Assembly (NCBI GenBank): GCA_016794985.1
Contig: JAEUIQ010000075.1
Coordinates: 1 to 64,000 of the forward strand
Length of the DNA stretch: 64,000 nucleotides
Direction: 5' to 3'
Source of the DNA: Planctomycetaceae bacterium
Lineage (GTDB): Bacteria; Planctomycetota; Planctomycetia; Pirellulales; Pirellulaceae
Notes under the pieces: generated by a model
Database searches by the model: none
Seen by the model: only the letters and a program-made list of their open reading frames with translations
What the model was told of the DNA's origin: nothing
Program-made: the position numbers and the translations under genes
Shown here: positions 1-7,436 of the stretch, one piece after another
Position numbering within the stretch: position 1 is the first letter of the stretch
Layout: the number at the start of each line of letters is the position of its first letter

Positions 1-2
1 TC

Positions 3-121
3 GTGGAGAGTGGAGAGTGGAGAGTGGAGAGTGGAGAGTGGAGAGTGGAGAGTGGAGAGTGGAGAGTGGAGAGTGGAGAGTGGAGAGTGGAGAGTGGAGA
101 GTGGAGAGTGGAGAGTGGAGA
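3..121. repeat. Heptanucleotide tandem repeat (gtggaga)n, about 17 copies
   Basis: Seventeen essentially perfect copies of the 7-mer gtggaga run from base 3 to 121 and then degrade into gtgtgagtgtgag. The array begins at the window edge, so it may extend further upstream. It lies just beyond the 3' end of the minus-strand protease gene that stops at 161. A 7-bp period shifts the reading frame every unit, and the open frames through it are only a result of its stop-free composition. It is a likely site of slipped-strand length change. Confidence 0.95.
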
Positions 122-160
122 GTGTGAGTGTGAGTTCTTCAATGTATGGGAAGTGTGCGG

Positions 161-1846
161 CTATACTTCATTCTGGTACGATACCACGATCAAACGATTG
201 CCGCGAACATCGATTACTTTGACGCGTTGGCCAGGTTCGATGTACTTTCCGTCGGCGACAACGTCCACACTTCGACCTTGAATCAAGGCGCGCCCCGAGG
301 GTCGCAGCACGCTCTCCGTCACTCCTTCGTCGCCAACCTTGAGTCCGGCTGCCCTGCCCTCCGTAACCATCAGCGGTCGGGATTCTTCTGCCGCATCTTT
401 GGATTTATTGGAGATTGGATCGTCCAACTTCGGCGGCTGCAGCGTCAGCCGGTTCAGAGCCGGAATGCTCCCCAAATAATGAAGCACCAGACCGATGCCG
501 ATTCCGCCGACGACCACCGCTGTGGTGATCGACAGCAAACTCGAGCCCAATTGGTTCCACTGCTCGCTCGAAGTTGGAAAAACAAAATCCAAAGTTGCCA
601 TAATCAGCGAAAGCAACAAGAGACCTACGCCCATCGCTCCGGCCAAGCCAAAACCGGGCAAGATAAACAGTTCGACCATCAAACATGCCAAACCGGTGAC
701 AAACAAAATGACTTCCAACCAACCTGCAGTGCCACCCATGAAGTGGCTCCAGAAGAACAGCGAGAAACATAGCAGCGCCAACAAACCACCGACACTGATG
801 CCGGGTGACGCGATTTCGATAAACAATGCCACGATGCCCACGATGAGCAAAAGGACGGTTATCCAGAAATTGTTCAAAAAATCCACAACTCGATCTGTAA
901 ACCCGTACTTCCGAACGGTCCATGGTCGCTCCAGTTTCAACGCGACTTCGAATGACTCGAAACTGTCGAAGTGTTGTTGGCTGATTCTCAGTTCCTCCGC
1001 CCGTGAATGCGACAGCGTCACGAATCGCCCCAAGCGAGATTCGGGGACCAACACCCAGCCACCTGGCAATTCTTCTTCAACTTGAGCGACGTTCTCGGCG
1101 TCAGGCGCGACCCCCAGTTCTTCGGGTGCCCCCATCGACACCAATTTGAACTGCGTTGGGTCGTCCTTTTGTTGGTACACGACGGCATACTCGTCGACCA
1201 TGGCCTCGGCCAACTCCGGCGAACGACCGTGTCGTTCCGCCAAAGCCCGGGCCTTGGCGACCAAGATCGACCGAATTTTCGCGGGAGCGTAGCGAAAGGC
1301 TCCCATCGTCAGATCGAGTTGAATCACACCAATATCGCCGATCGTAGCCCCTGGTTGCATGACGATCGACTGACAGCCGAGGGCAATCATCGCTCCGCCC
1401 GAGGTTGCCTCGCGCGGAATCCAAGCGACGGTTTGTCCCCACTGGATCTGCGACAACATGTCGGCGATCTCCATGCTCTCGACCGCGCCGCCCCCGGGTG
1501 AGTCGATCTCGACCACGATCAAATCCGCCTGCATTCTTTGTGCTTGACGAAGTCCCGATTGGACGTAGCGGAGCGTGGTGTGGTCAATTGCACCTTTTAT
1601 TTGCAACAAGAACGGACGTTGGTACGGACTCTTGGCCAGTAACGTCTCCCAATCCGAAGGGGCTGGAACGCGAGCCCGCGGGGCGGCTTCTTCAACCAAA
1701 TCGACCACAGCTGGCGGGTCGCCCGCTTGGTCTTGAGTCGGTCGGCAGAGAGCTTCAGCCGATTGTACAAACCAAGCACAATGAATCAGAACAATGCCCA
1801 CGAACCCCCAAGAAAAACATCGGCTCAAGATTCGACTAGCCATCAT
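161..1846 (-). CDS. NfeD-family membrane serine protease (ClpP-like domain, membrane segments, C-terminal OB domain)
   Basis: Predicted membrane-bound serine protease of the NfeD/SppA-like clan, long form. From the ATG at 1846 a hydrophobic signal segment (cleavage near QSAEA) leads into a ClpP-like fold with SPGGG and then TSGGA, whose Ser is the expected nucleophile; a Lys in APAKIRS about 40 residues later fits the Ser-Lys dyad known in this family. Four to five hydrophobic helices follow (from WITVLLLIVGIVALF onward), then a soluble C-terminal OB-type domain (GDEGVTESVLRPSGRALI...). In other bacteria such proteins act with stomatin/flotillin partners in membrane quality control; no stomatin gene is visible here. 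The frame stays open to a TTG at 1930 preceded by GGAG, so a 28-residue longer product is possible; I prefer 1846 because the signal peptide begins there. Confidence 0.85.
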   Translation of the reverse strand: MMASRILSRCFSWGFVGIVLIHCAWFVQSAEALCRPTQDQAGDPPAVVDLVEEAAPRARVPAPSDWETLLAKSPYQRPFLLQIKGAIDHTTLRYVQSGLRQAQRMQADLIVVEIDSPGGGAVESMEIADMLSQIQWGQTVAWIPREATSGGAMIALGCQSIVMQPGATIGDIGVIQLDLTMGAFRYAPAKIRSILVAKARALAERHGRSPELAEAMVDEYAVVYQQKDDPTQFKLVSMGAPEELGVAPDAENVAQVEEELPGGWVLVPESRLGRFVTLSHSRAEELRISQQHFDSFESFEVALKLERPWTVRKYGFTDRVVDFLNNFWITVLLLIVGIVALFIEIASPGISVGGLLALLCFSLFFWSHFMGGTAGWLEVILFVTGLACLMVELFILPGFGLAGAMGVGLLLLSLIMATLDFVFPTSSEQWNQLGSSLLSITTAVVVGGIGIGLVLHYLGSIPALNRLTLQPPKLDDPISNKSKDAAEESRPLMVTEGRAAGLKVGDEGVTESVLRPSGRALIQGRSVDVVADGKYIEPGQRVKVIDVRGNRLIVVSYQNEV

Positions 1847-1964
1847 TGTGTGGAGTAGTTCAAGAAATAGGCGTTTCGCCGCACTGTACATGACTCGAAG
1901 TTTGTCAAAAGCATCCGCGATGCTGGTCAACGCGGATGCTCCATTCCGTCATTTCAAACGATCC

Positions 1965-3011
1965 TTATGGCAACCAACTGCTGACGTATTCCTTGAAAGC
2001 AGTCCCCGACGTCGATAATGCTCCAGCCGAAGGAATAAAGAAGATCGGATCTTCCTCAATCGGCCCAGACTGAAAATCGACTGGGACGGCGCTCAGCGTC
2101 AGACCTTGCTTGTGTGCCAATGCCACGGCCCGCGACATGTGCGAGGCGGAAGTAATCAGGGCAAACTTTCCGGCGGCTTTGCCCGCCAAGAACTCATCAA
2201 TGCGTTCCATTTCTTCTTGCGTATTTCGACCACCAATAAAGGTATAGTCGGTTTCGGCAACCCCGTGCGCGGACAGCAAGCTTTGCATCGCCTCCTCATA
2301 AGCACTCAGAACTCGATCCGATTCCGATCCATCGGTTCCCTCGGTCGAAGGACTGGGAGCATTGGCTCCGGTTTCGGCTTGCTTCGTCGGCGACGCTTCA
2401 CCGTTGGCCTTCAAGTCGGTCCCTGCATCTTTTGCTGCTTCCGTTGCTACTTCTGACTCGGCGACTTCAACCGAATTCTTCGATTTTCGTTCGTCTTCTT
2501 GGAACAAGAACGGGCTGCCCGTGAAAACAAGATGCTTGATTTTTCCAGCTTTGTACATGCGGATCGCATCGGTCACCCGCTCGCCGGCTCCATTCAAATC
2601 GATTTGGCGGCTCTTATTCACTTTTGCAGCTCCGCCCAACACGAAGCCATATTCCATGACTTCCATTGTTTCGACGTCGACAGGTTGATAGGCCGCTTCT
2701 AAACCCGAAATCAAGTTGTTGGCAATCGTTCGATTCCCAAACATGCTTAAACCAATCATGGACAGCCACAATAGGACCGCCAAGAATCGTTGTTTGGTAA
2801 AGGTGGCGGTCATGGCTCCGATAAAGAAAACAAGCCAAAAGAAGCCGACCGGCGAGAGCAAAGCGGACAAGAATTGCCGGCCCGCAAAAGCACCTTGCAG
2901 GTAGTAAATCAATCCATAGGCTCCACCTAGAATGACCAAACAGAGAATCAGAACACCGACAATAGTACTGGCTCCGGATTCTCGGCCGTCAAATTCGTAA
3001 TCTTCGTACAT
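1965..3011 (-). CDS. DUF218 (YdcF/SanA-like) membrane protein
   Basis: The N-terminal third has about three hydrophobic segments (around residues 14-36, 50-70 and 75-95), followed by a DUF218 domain recognisable from YGFVLGGAAKVN, the LVFTGSP strand and the later ALITSASHMSRAVALA segment. A low-complexity acidic insertion rich in Glu, Ala, Lys and Ser interrupts the domain between the LVFTGSP strand and the helical half. Family members (YdcF, SanA, ElyC) act at the envelope and are linked to peptidoglycan precursor handling and barrier function, but their chemistry is not settled. The ATG at 3011 is chosen because GAGGG sits six bases upstream; the frame is open to a TTG at 3029. The product is about 348 aa. 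It lies downstream of the larE unit on the same strand, separated by a terminator-like hairpin. Confidence 0.8.
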   Translation of the reverse strand: MYEDYEFDGRESGASTIVGVLILCLVILGGAYGLIYYLQGAFAGRQFLSALLSPVGFFWLVFFIGAMTATFTKQRFLAVLLWLSMIGLSMFGNRTIANNLISGLEAAYQPVDVETMEVMEYGFVLGGAAKVNKSRQIDLNGAGERVTDAIRMYKAGKIKHLVFTGSPFLFQEDERKSKNSVEVAESEVATEAAKDAGTDLKANGEASPTKQAETGANAPSPSTEGTDGSESDRVLSAYEEAMQSLLSAHGVAETDYTFIGGRNTQEEMERIDEFLAGKAAGKFALITSASHMSRAVALAHKQGLTLSAVPVDFQSGPIEEDPIFFIPSAGALSTSGTAFKEYVSSWLP

Positions 3012-3068
3012 CGTTTCCCTCGGTTCCAATTTGGAAGTCGCCGTTTTTCCAATCCATCAAGATCAATT

Positions 3069-3099
3069 AAAACGATTGTGCCGGCTTTCGGCACGTTTT
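3069..3099 (-). terminator. Rho-independent terminator-like hairpin downstream of larE
   Basis: The stem gtgccg/cggcac (3078-3083 with 3089-3094, loop gcttt) is extended by aaaac/gtttt across a four-base bulge. Read on the minus strand it is followed by a T-rich stretch, so it would end transcripts coming from larE (stop at 3270). The A and T flanks make it potentially bidirectional. Confidence 0.6.
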
Positions 3100-3102
3100 A
3101 GG

Positions 3103-3170
3103 CTCGACGGACCCCGCCATGGTGGACGGTCGTAAACTGTAGTTTAAACCACGACTTTCGTGCCGTCGAG
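3103..3170. repeat. Nested inverted repeat in the larE/DUF218 intergenic gap
   Basis: The outer arms ctcgacgg (3103-3110) and ccgtcgag (3163-3170) are exact inverted copies. Inside lie gtcgt/acgac and an aaact-gt-agttt mini-hairpin, giving a nested cruciform-like structure. There is no T-run and no open frame. It could be a REP-like extragenic palindrome or a regulatory site; the sequence does not decide between them. Confidence 0.5.
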
Positions 3171-3269
3171 GATCGTCGGTTTTCCGCAACGTATTTTGCG
3201 AATCGAGCCACAACAAAACAACCGCACTTGGTCCTTAGTCGGCGATTGTTTAGGTATCTTGGGCGGAAT

Positions 3270-4196
3270 CTACAAAACCGGCAGAATAGGAAGCGTTTTT
3301 GTGGCGTTTATCGTGGGCACGATATTGAGGCTGCCCGAGACCAGACCTTCCGGCGCGATCACGACTTCGTTAAAGCCGAGTTCCCGAAGCTGTTCGACGC
3401 GGTTCGAGTCCTCCAACCAGCTCTGCAGCCGAGAAACTTCAGAACGCGGTACTTCAAGCCGAGCGACTTCCCGATCCAGCACCCGGACGCGCACGTCCGT
3501 GAAACCCGCTTGCCAAATCATATGTTCCGCTCGTTCGACTCGCTGCAATCGTTCGCGAGTCACACTCACGCCGTATGCCAAACGACTGGCCAAACAGGGA
3601 GCGGCTGGCAAGTCGTGAACGGTTAATCGGAGGGCTCGCGCTAATTCTCGCACGTCGGATTTGGTAAAACCGGCGTCGGCCAAAGGAGCTTGCACATGCC
3701 GTTCGCCAGCCGCCCGCAAGCCTGGTCGGAAATCACTCAAGTCATCGAGGTTTGTTCCGCTGAGGATGGTTGCACCGGGGTGATTCTTCGCCAACGCTTG
3801 TAACGCAGAGTACAAGTGCGATTTGCAATAGTAACACCGATCTCGCTGGTTGCGTTGGTAAAACGGATCCTCGGCTTCGGTGGTTTGTAGCCACTGATGG
3901 CGAAGGTTCAACTCCCGCGCGACCCGAGCGGCAATCTCGCGTTGGCGTTGCGATAGACTTGGACTGTCGGCTGTCACGAGTAGCGTTTCGTACGGATTTA
4001 CTCGGGCGAGAACCGCTGCGACCAACGCGGAATCGACACCTCCGCTGAATGCAACTATTGGTTGTGCCAACCGCCTCAACGCGTCCCACAGCGTTTGGCT
4101 TTTCTTGCGAGTGGCCTCAGTTAATTCTTGCGAAACGTCGATCGGGAGTTCGGTTGGAGCCGAATTCGGCGTGTGGCAGTTTTCGTCGTCGAGCAT
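3270..4196 (-). CDS. larE: LarE-type ATP-dependent sulfur transferase
   Basis: 308-aa PP-loop ATPase of the LarE family. The PP-loop SGGVDS lies at residues 51-56, and three cysteines stand out: C121 and C124 in RCYYCK, and C201 in PAAPCLASR. C201 aligns with the sacrificial Cys of Lactobacillus LarE; the CxxC pair plus this Cys is the arrangement reported for LarE proteins that carry a [4Fe-4S] cluster, so this one is inferred to be the cluster-using, catalytic type. LarE adds sulfur to the pyridinium dicarboxylate precursor of the nickel-pincer cofactor of lactate racemase. No larA, larB or larC is visible within the window, so the substrate here is uncertain. The ATG at 4196 follows AAGGTG by six bases, and that site overlaps the stop of the upstream gene, suggesting translational coupling. 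Confidence 0.85.
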   Translation of the reverse strand: MLDDENCHTPNSAPTELPIDVSQELTEATRKKSQTLWDALRRLAQPIVAFSGGVDSALVAAVLARVNPYETLLVTADSPSLSQRQREIAARVARELNLRHQWLQTTEAEDPFYQRNQRDRCYYCKSHLYSALQALAKNHPGATILSGTNLDDLSDFRPGLRAAGERHVQAPLADAGFTKSDVRELARALRLTVHDLPAAPCLASRLAYGVSVTRERLQRVERAEHMIWQAGFTDVRVRVLDREVARLEVPRSEVSRLQSWLEDSNRVEQLRELGFNEVVIAPEGLVSGSLNIVPTINATKTLPILPVL

Positions 4197-4200
4197 GGTG

Positions 4201-4923
4201 TCACCTTGCCGTTTCCAGCCAATTCAACACCGATTCGCTGGAAATCTGTTCGGCATTCAAGAAAGTTCTGCGCGGTGGTTTCACGGAAAGCAAAAGCAAT
4301 CCTTCATCGGGGAGTTCCGTGTCTTGAAACAAGAGCTCCCCAAGTTCGGGGTTGGGAGAAAACTCGACCCTCCATAGCTCGGCTGATAGCAATCGCAGCG
4401 TCCGGCGGACCGAGCCATTATCTAGCTGAGCAATCGCTTCCGCGAGTTTTTTACTTTCTTGGGTCGCCGTCGCTAGTTCATGGTTGTCGGAATCGGAAGA
4501 AGACGAAACTTGCCGGTTGGCACCGGGCCTCACCGACGAAGATGCAGGAGTGTACCAAACCAGAACGGGATGGTCCGAGTTCAGTGCTTGTCGCAATTGT
4601 ACTTCCGAAGCAGCATTCCAAACCAAAGGCTGAGCTGGGACCATATGGTTTCGCCAGTAGTAAGAGAACACGCTGAGCCCCACGGCTAAACCCAAGACTA
4701 GAGCCCAATACTTCGTTCCTGTAGGCCGAATTCTGTTCCAAACCTCTGTTCCAACATCCGCATCCGCAAACGGATCGGTGGGACCTGCGCCGGCGACTGG
4801 CGAAAGCGATGGTTCCGCCTCATCATCGTCGCGAGGGTCCGAGGCATCTTTAAGGCCCGGGTTGTCGTCGGCGAATTGACTGGTTTGACCACGAGCCGAA
4901 ATCGGAGAATTCGATAGCGTCAT
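4201..4923 (-). CDS. Single-pass membrane protein of unknown function
   Basis: 240 aa with an acidic, Pro/Asp-rich cytoplasmic N-terminus (about 70 residues), one hydrophobic helix (KYWALVLGLAVGLSVFSYYW) and an extracytoplasmic domain. That domain has a strand HPVLVWYTP that recalls the start of thioredoxin-like folds, but no CxxC follows; a Ser-rich stretch sits there instead. No family is recognised with confidence. It is cotranscribed with larE (four bases between stop and start) and reads away from the HAD gene, so the roughly 200 bp at 4924-5130 should hold divergent promoters. Confidence 0.65.
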   Translation of the reverse strand: MTLSNSPISARGQTSQFADDNPGLKDASDPRDDDEAEPSLSPVAGAGPTDPFADADVGTEVWNRIRPTGTKYWALVLGLAVGLSVFSYYWRNHMVPAQPLVWNAASEVQLRQALNSDHPVLVWYTPASSSVRPGANRQVSSSSDSDNHELATATQESKKLAEAIAQLDNGSVRRTLRLLSAELWRVEFSPNPELGELLFQDTELPDEGLLLLSVKPPRRTFLNAEQISSESVLNWLETAR

Positions 4924-4983
4924 GCAGCAAAAACCTAGGCACTGGAAAGTGACGAAGTGAAGTGAGCGGGAAAGTTCGTGGTG

Positions 4984-5003
4984 GCCGCCCCTGGTCGGGC
5001 GGC
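4984..5003. other. GC-rich hairpin in the divergent promoter region
   Basis: Perfect 7-bp stem gccgccc/gggcggc with loop ctggtc, between the divergent genes starting at 4923 and 5131. There is no T-run, so it is not a standard terminator. It might be an operator or the 5' UTR structure of the HAD gene. Confidence 0.3.
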
Positions 5004-5130
5004 AACTGCCACGTTAGAACTGGCCCACCGCGTAGTTCGTAACTTATTCACCCGCCGCTCGTTCGCCAAGCCGTGTGATCGCGGCCTTGTGAGCGTTCCG
5101 GCTGATTCCGAGACCGAAGGAAGCCTTGCC

Positions 5131-5742
5131 GTGACCGACCACCCCGCATTTCCGAGTCGCCCTTACCAGGCCTTGATCTTTGATTGCGATGGCACCCTGA
5201 CCGATTCGATGCCCGTTCATTATGTCGCGTGGCGAAGAACGATGGATCGATTCGGAATTGAGTTTCCCGAGGACCGATTCTACTCGTTGGGAGGAATGCC
5301 TTCGGATCGAATCGTGCGATTGTTGGCTGACGAACAAGGGAAGACTTTGGATATCTCGGTCGCCGCGGCGCAAAAGGAAGAAGAGTTTTTGACAATGCTG
5401 CCGATGTTGGAACCCATCGAGTCGGTCGTTCGAGTGGCGCGTCACTTCTTTGGCGAGTTGCCAATGGCGGTTGCGAGTGGTGGCTTCCGCGAGATCATTC
5501 GCTTGCAATTGCAGCAAATCGGAGTGCAAGAGTTGTTTTCGGTGGTGGTCACCGCGGAAGATACCGAGCGGCACAAGCCACACCCGGATGTTTTCTTGGA
5601 AGCAGCGGATCGCCTACGAGCCGACCCAGCACAATGTCTCGTCTATGAGGACTCGGACTTGGGCATTCAAGCCGCCATTGCTGCGGGAATGGACTATGTA
5701 GACATTCGACGTTTTCATCAACCTCGAAGAATTCCGGTTTGA
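5131..5742 (+). CDS. HAD-superfamily hydrolase (beta-phosphoglucomutase/phosphatase type)
   Basis: 203 aa starting with GTG at 5131, preceded by GAAGGAAG about eight bases upstream; the frame is open further upstream but that part is arginine/alanine-rich and unlike the family. HAD motif I is FDCDGTLTDS with the nucleophile Asp and the acid/base Asp two residues on, motif II is the ASGG segment, motif III the Lys in RHKPHPD, and motif IV YEDSDLGIQAA. The helical cap after motif I (MPVHYVAWRRTMDRFGI) matches beta-phosphoglucomutase/2-deoxyglucose-6-phosphatase-like members. The substrate is probably a sugar phosphate, but is not determined by the sequence. Confidence 0.85.
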   Translation: MTDHPAFPSRPYQALIFDCDGTLTDSMPVHYVAWRRTMDRFGIEFPEDRFYSLGGMPSDRIVRLLADEQGKTLDISVAAAQKEEEFLTMLPMLEPIESVVRVARHFFGELPMAVASGGFREIIRLQLQQIGVQELFSVVVTAEDTERHKPHPDVFLEAADRLRADPAQCLVYEDSDLGIQAAIAAGMDYVDIRRFHQPRRIPV

Positions 5743-5830
5743 CATAAATTTCAAAGTCGCGGGCCGGGTTGTAGTCAGTTGCCAGTGGGCGATCGACGGT
5801 AACAAGTATTTGGGCAAGTGCTGGATTGAC

Positions 5831-6946
5831 ATGATTCAACGTCTTTTCGTACACAACTATCGCTGCTTTGCCAACTTCGAGTTGGAGCTCGCGAATCGTT
5901 CCTCGGTGCTAGTGATTGGAGATGATGGGGCCGGTAAATCAACTCTGGGAAACGCACTGCGGCTCTTGCAGACGATTGCCCAAGGAAAAAATCGAACTCG
6001 CGAACTTCTCAGTTCAGACGACTTTTCGTCGCATCAACCCGAGGGACCGCTACGAATCGAGTTGTCGGCGATTATCGATGAGGAGCGGTTCGAATACGGT
6101 TTGAAATTGACGATGCCAAAAAACTTTAGGGAACCGAAAGTGGAAGAGGAATTTTTGAAGATCGATCAGCGAGTGATCTTCCGGCGTTCCGAAGCAGACA
6201 TGGAGGTTGCCATCGATTCGACGTCTTTCTTGCTGGATTGGCATTTTGTCGCTTTGCCGGTTGTTTACATTCGTGGCGTACCGCAGCGGTCGATGGACAA
6301 GTTTCGCAACTGGTTGGCCAGATCGATCATCATTTCGCCGGTCCCAGCACGGTTTAGCGAAGAATCGGATTCCGAGTCGTTTGAACCGACACCCGGCGTG
6401 GATAACTTCGCGGCTTGGTTCAGTGGTATCTTGGGAGAATATCCGGCTGCATACAATACAATTGCAGACTACCTAAAAATAATGATGCCCGATTTTCTGG
6501 ACGTGCAAAATCGAACGACCGGCGAAACCACAAAGCGAATCGTGGCAAGGTTTGAGAAAAATGGGAGAATATTTCCAACTGGTTTAATGAGGCTTTCGGA
6601 CGGGGAGAAGATCTTTTTCTTGACGGCGCTCATTTTGGCAGTCAATAAACACCATGGTCCCGTTCTGTGTTTTTGGGATGAGCCAGATAATTATGTTTCG
6701 CTATCCGAAGTGGGACGTATCACCACTGAGATTCGAAAGTCGTTCTTGAGCTCTGGTAATGGACAGATACTAATGGCGTCCCACAATCCGGAAGCCATTC
6801 GATCGTTCACGGATGAGTCGACGGTCATTCTGACGCGAAGAAATCACTTGGAGCCGACACGTGTTCAATGGTTAAGCAATTGTCCTTTCACCGGTGATTT
6901 GGTAAATGCTCTAATCAGGGAAGACTTCTCGGATGGCGTTGAATAA
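5831..6946 (+). CDS. AAA/ABC-type ATPase (RecF/OLD-like) of a two-gene module
   Basis: 371 aa from the ATG at 5831 (MIQRLFVHNYRCF, the usual N-terminal strand of RecF/SMC-like ATPases). Walker A GDDGAGKST lies at residues 30-38, the ABC signature LSDGE at 255-259, Walker B VLCFWDEPDN with D283/E284, and the switch His in MASHNP at 318. All catalytic motifs are intact. The central region between Walker A and the signature is short, with no Rad50-like coiled coil. The 3' end overlaps the next open frame by 14 bases, a layout typical of co-translated partners. Such ATPases paired with TOPRIM or other nuclease subunits are common in anti-phage systems (OLD, PARIS, Septu-like); a defence role is inferred from architecture only. 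The codon choice looks more AT-rich than in the neighbours, which would fit acquisition. Confidence 0.8.
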   Translation: MIQRLFVHNYRCFANFELELANRSSVLVIGDDGAGKSTLGNALRLLQTIAQGKNRTRELLSSDDFSSHQPEGPLRIELSAIIDEERFEYGLKLTMPKNFREPKVEEEFLKIDQRVIFRRSEADMEVAIDSTSFLLDWHFVALPVVYIRGVPQRSMDKFRNWLARSIIISPVPARFSEESDSESFEPTPGVDNFAAWFSGILGEYPAAYNTIADYLKIMMPDFLDVQNRTTGETTKRIVARFEKNGRIFPTGLMRLSDGEKIFFLTALILAVNKHHGPVLCFWDEPDNYVSLSEVGRITTEIRKSFLSSGNGQILMASHNPEAIRSFTDESTVILTRRNHLEPTRVQWLSNCPFTGDLVNALIREDFSDGVE

Positions 6947-7436
6947 ATATCAGCCCCACCTTTACGTCATTCCCGAAGATGACGCCAATCGTCAGATTTG
7001 TGTGGGATTCCAAACGAGTCATTTCCTTCGCGGTCCCGTCATTCAAGTTTTGCCCAATGCAGACGATTGGTCCAAAGTGATCGAGTGAATCCGAGACGAG
7101 TACCTTCCGCTGCTGCGCCGTAATGAACATTGCCATGTATTAGGCATGATGGATTGCGATGATGAAACAAATCGACTTCATGAATCGCTTGATAAGTTTC
7201 CGGACGAACTTCGCGCTAGATTGTTTTTGATCGGTGCCCTTGCGGAACCGGAAATCCTTAAACGCGAAGTACAGAAGCCCTTCGAAGACTTGGGCCGTCA
7301 ACTTGCGGAGGAGTGCTGCACGGACAACTATCAAATCTGGTCGAATCCCCAGTTCGTACATTGCGCCGACCAAATTCAACGGCTGCGTTCCAAGCTGCGG
7401 CCTTGGCTATTTGCTGTGGAGAGTTCGAACGGATGA
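6933..7436 (+). pseudogene. TOPRIM-like partner of the ATPase, interrupted by an in-frame TGA
   Basis: The frame opens at ATG 6933 inside the 3' end of the ATPase gene and reads 51 codons (MALNKYQPHLYVIPEDDANR...) to a TGA at 7086-7088. It then continues in the same frame without another stop to 7434-7436. Ignoring that TGA, the product is about 167 aa with an acidic VIPEDD motif near residue 15 and an MMDCDDE motif (D74, D76), the spacing and context of a TOPRIM/DUF3226-like metal site. The uniform coding character on both sides suggests one ancestral gene with a recent nonsense change (for example CGA to TGA), a sequencing error, or readthrough. An internal start at ATG 7146/7149 could give a short C-terminal fragment. 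The end overlaps the convergent waaA gene by 30 bases. Confidence 0.65.

Noticed and set aside
3-281. Repetitive ESGEWRV-type peptide from the heptamer array
   Set aside because: The repeat translates in every frame because it lacks stop codons; there is no ribosome binding site or stable frame.
7086-7088. Selenocysteine insertion at the TGA
   Set aside because: No SECIS-like hairpin is evident just downstream, no Sec-dependent family fits, and no sel genes are visible in the window.
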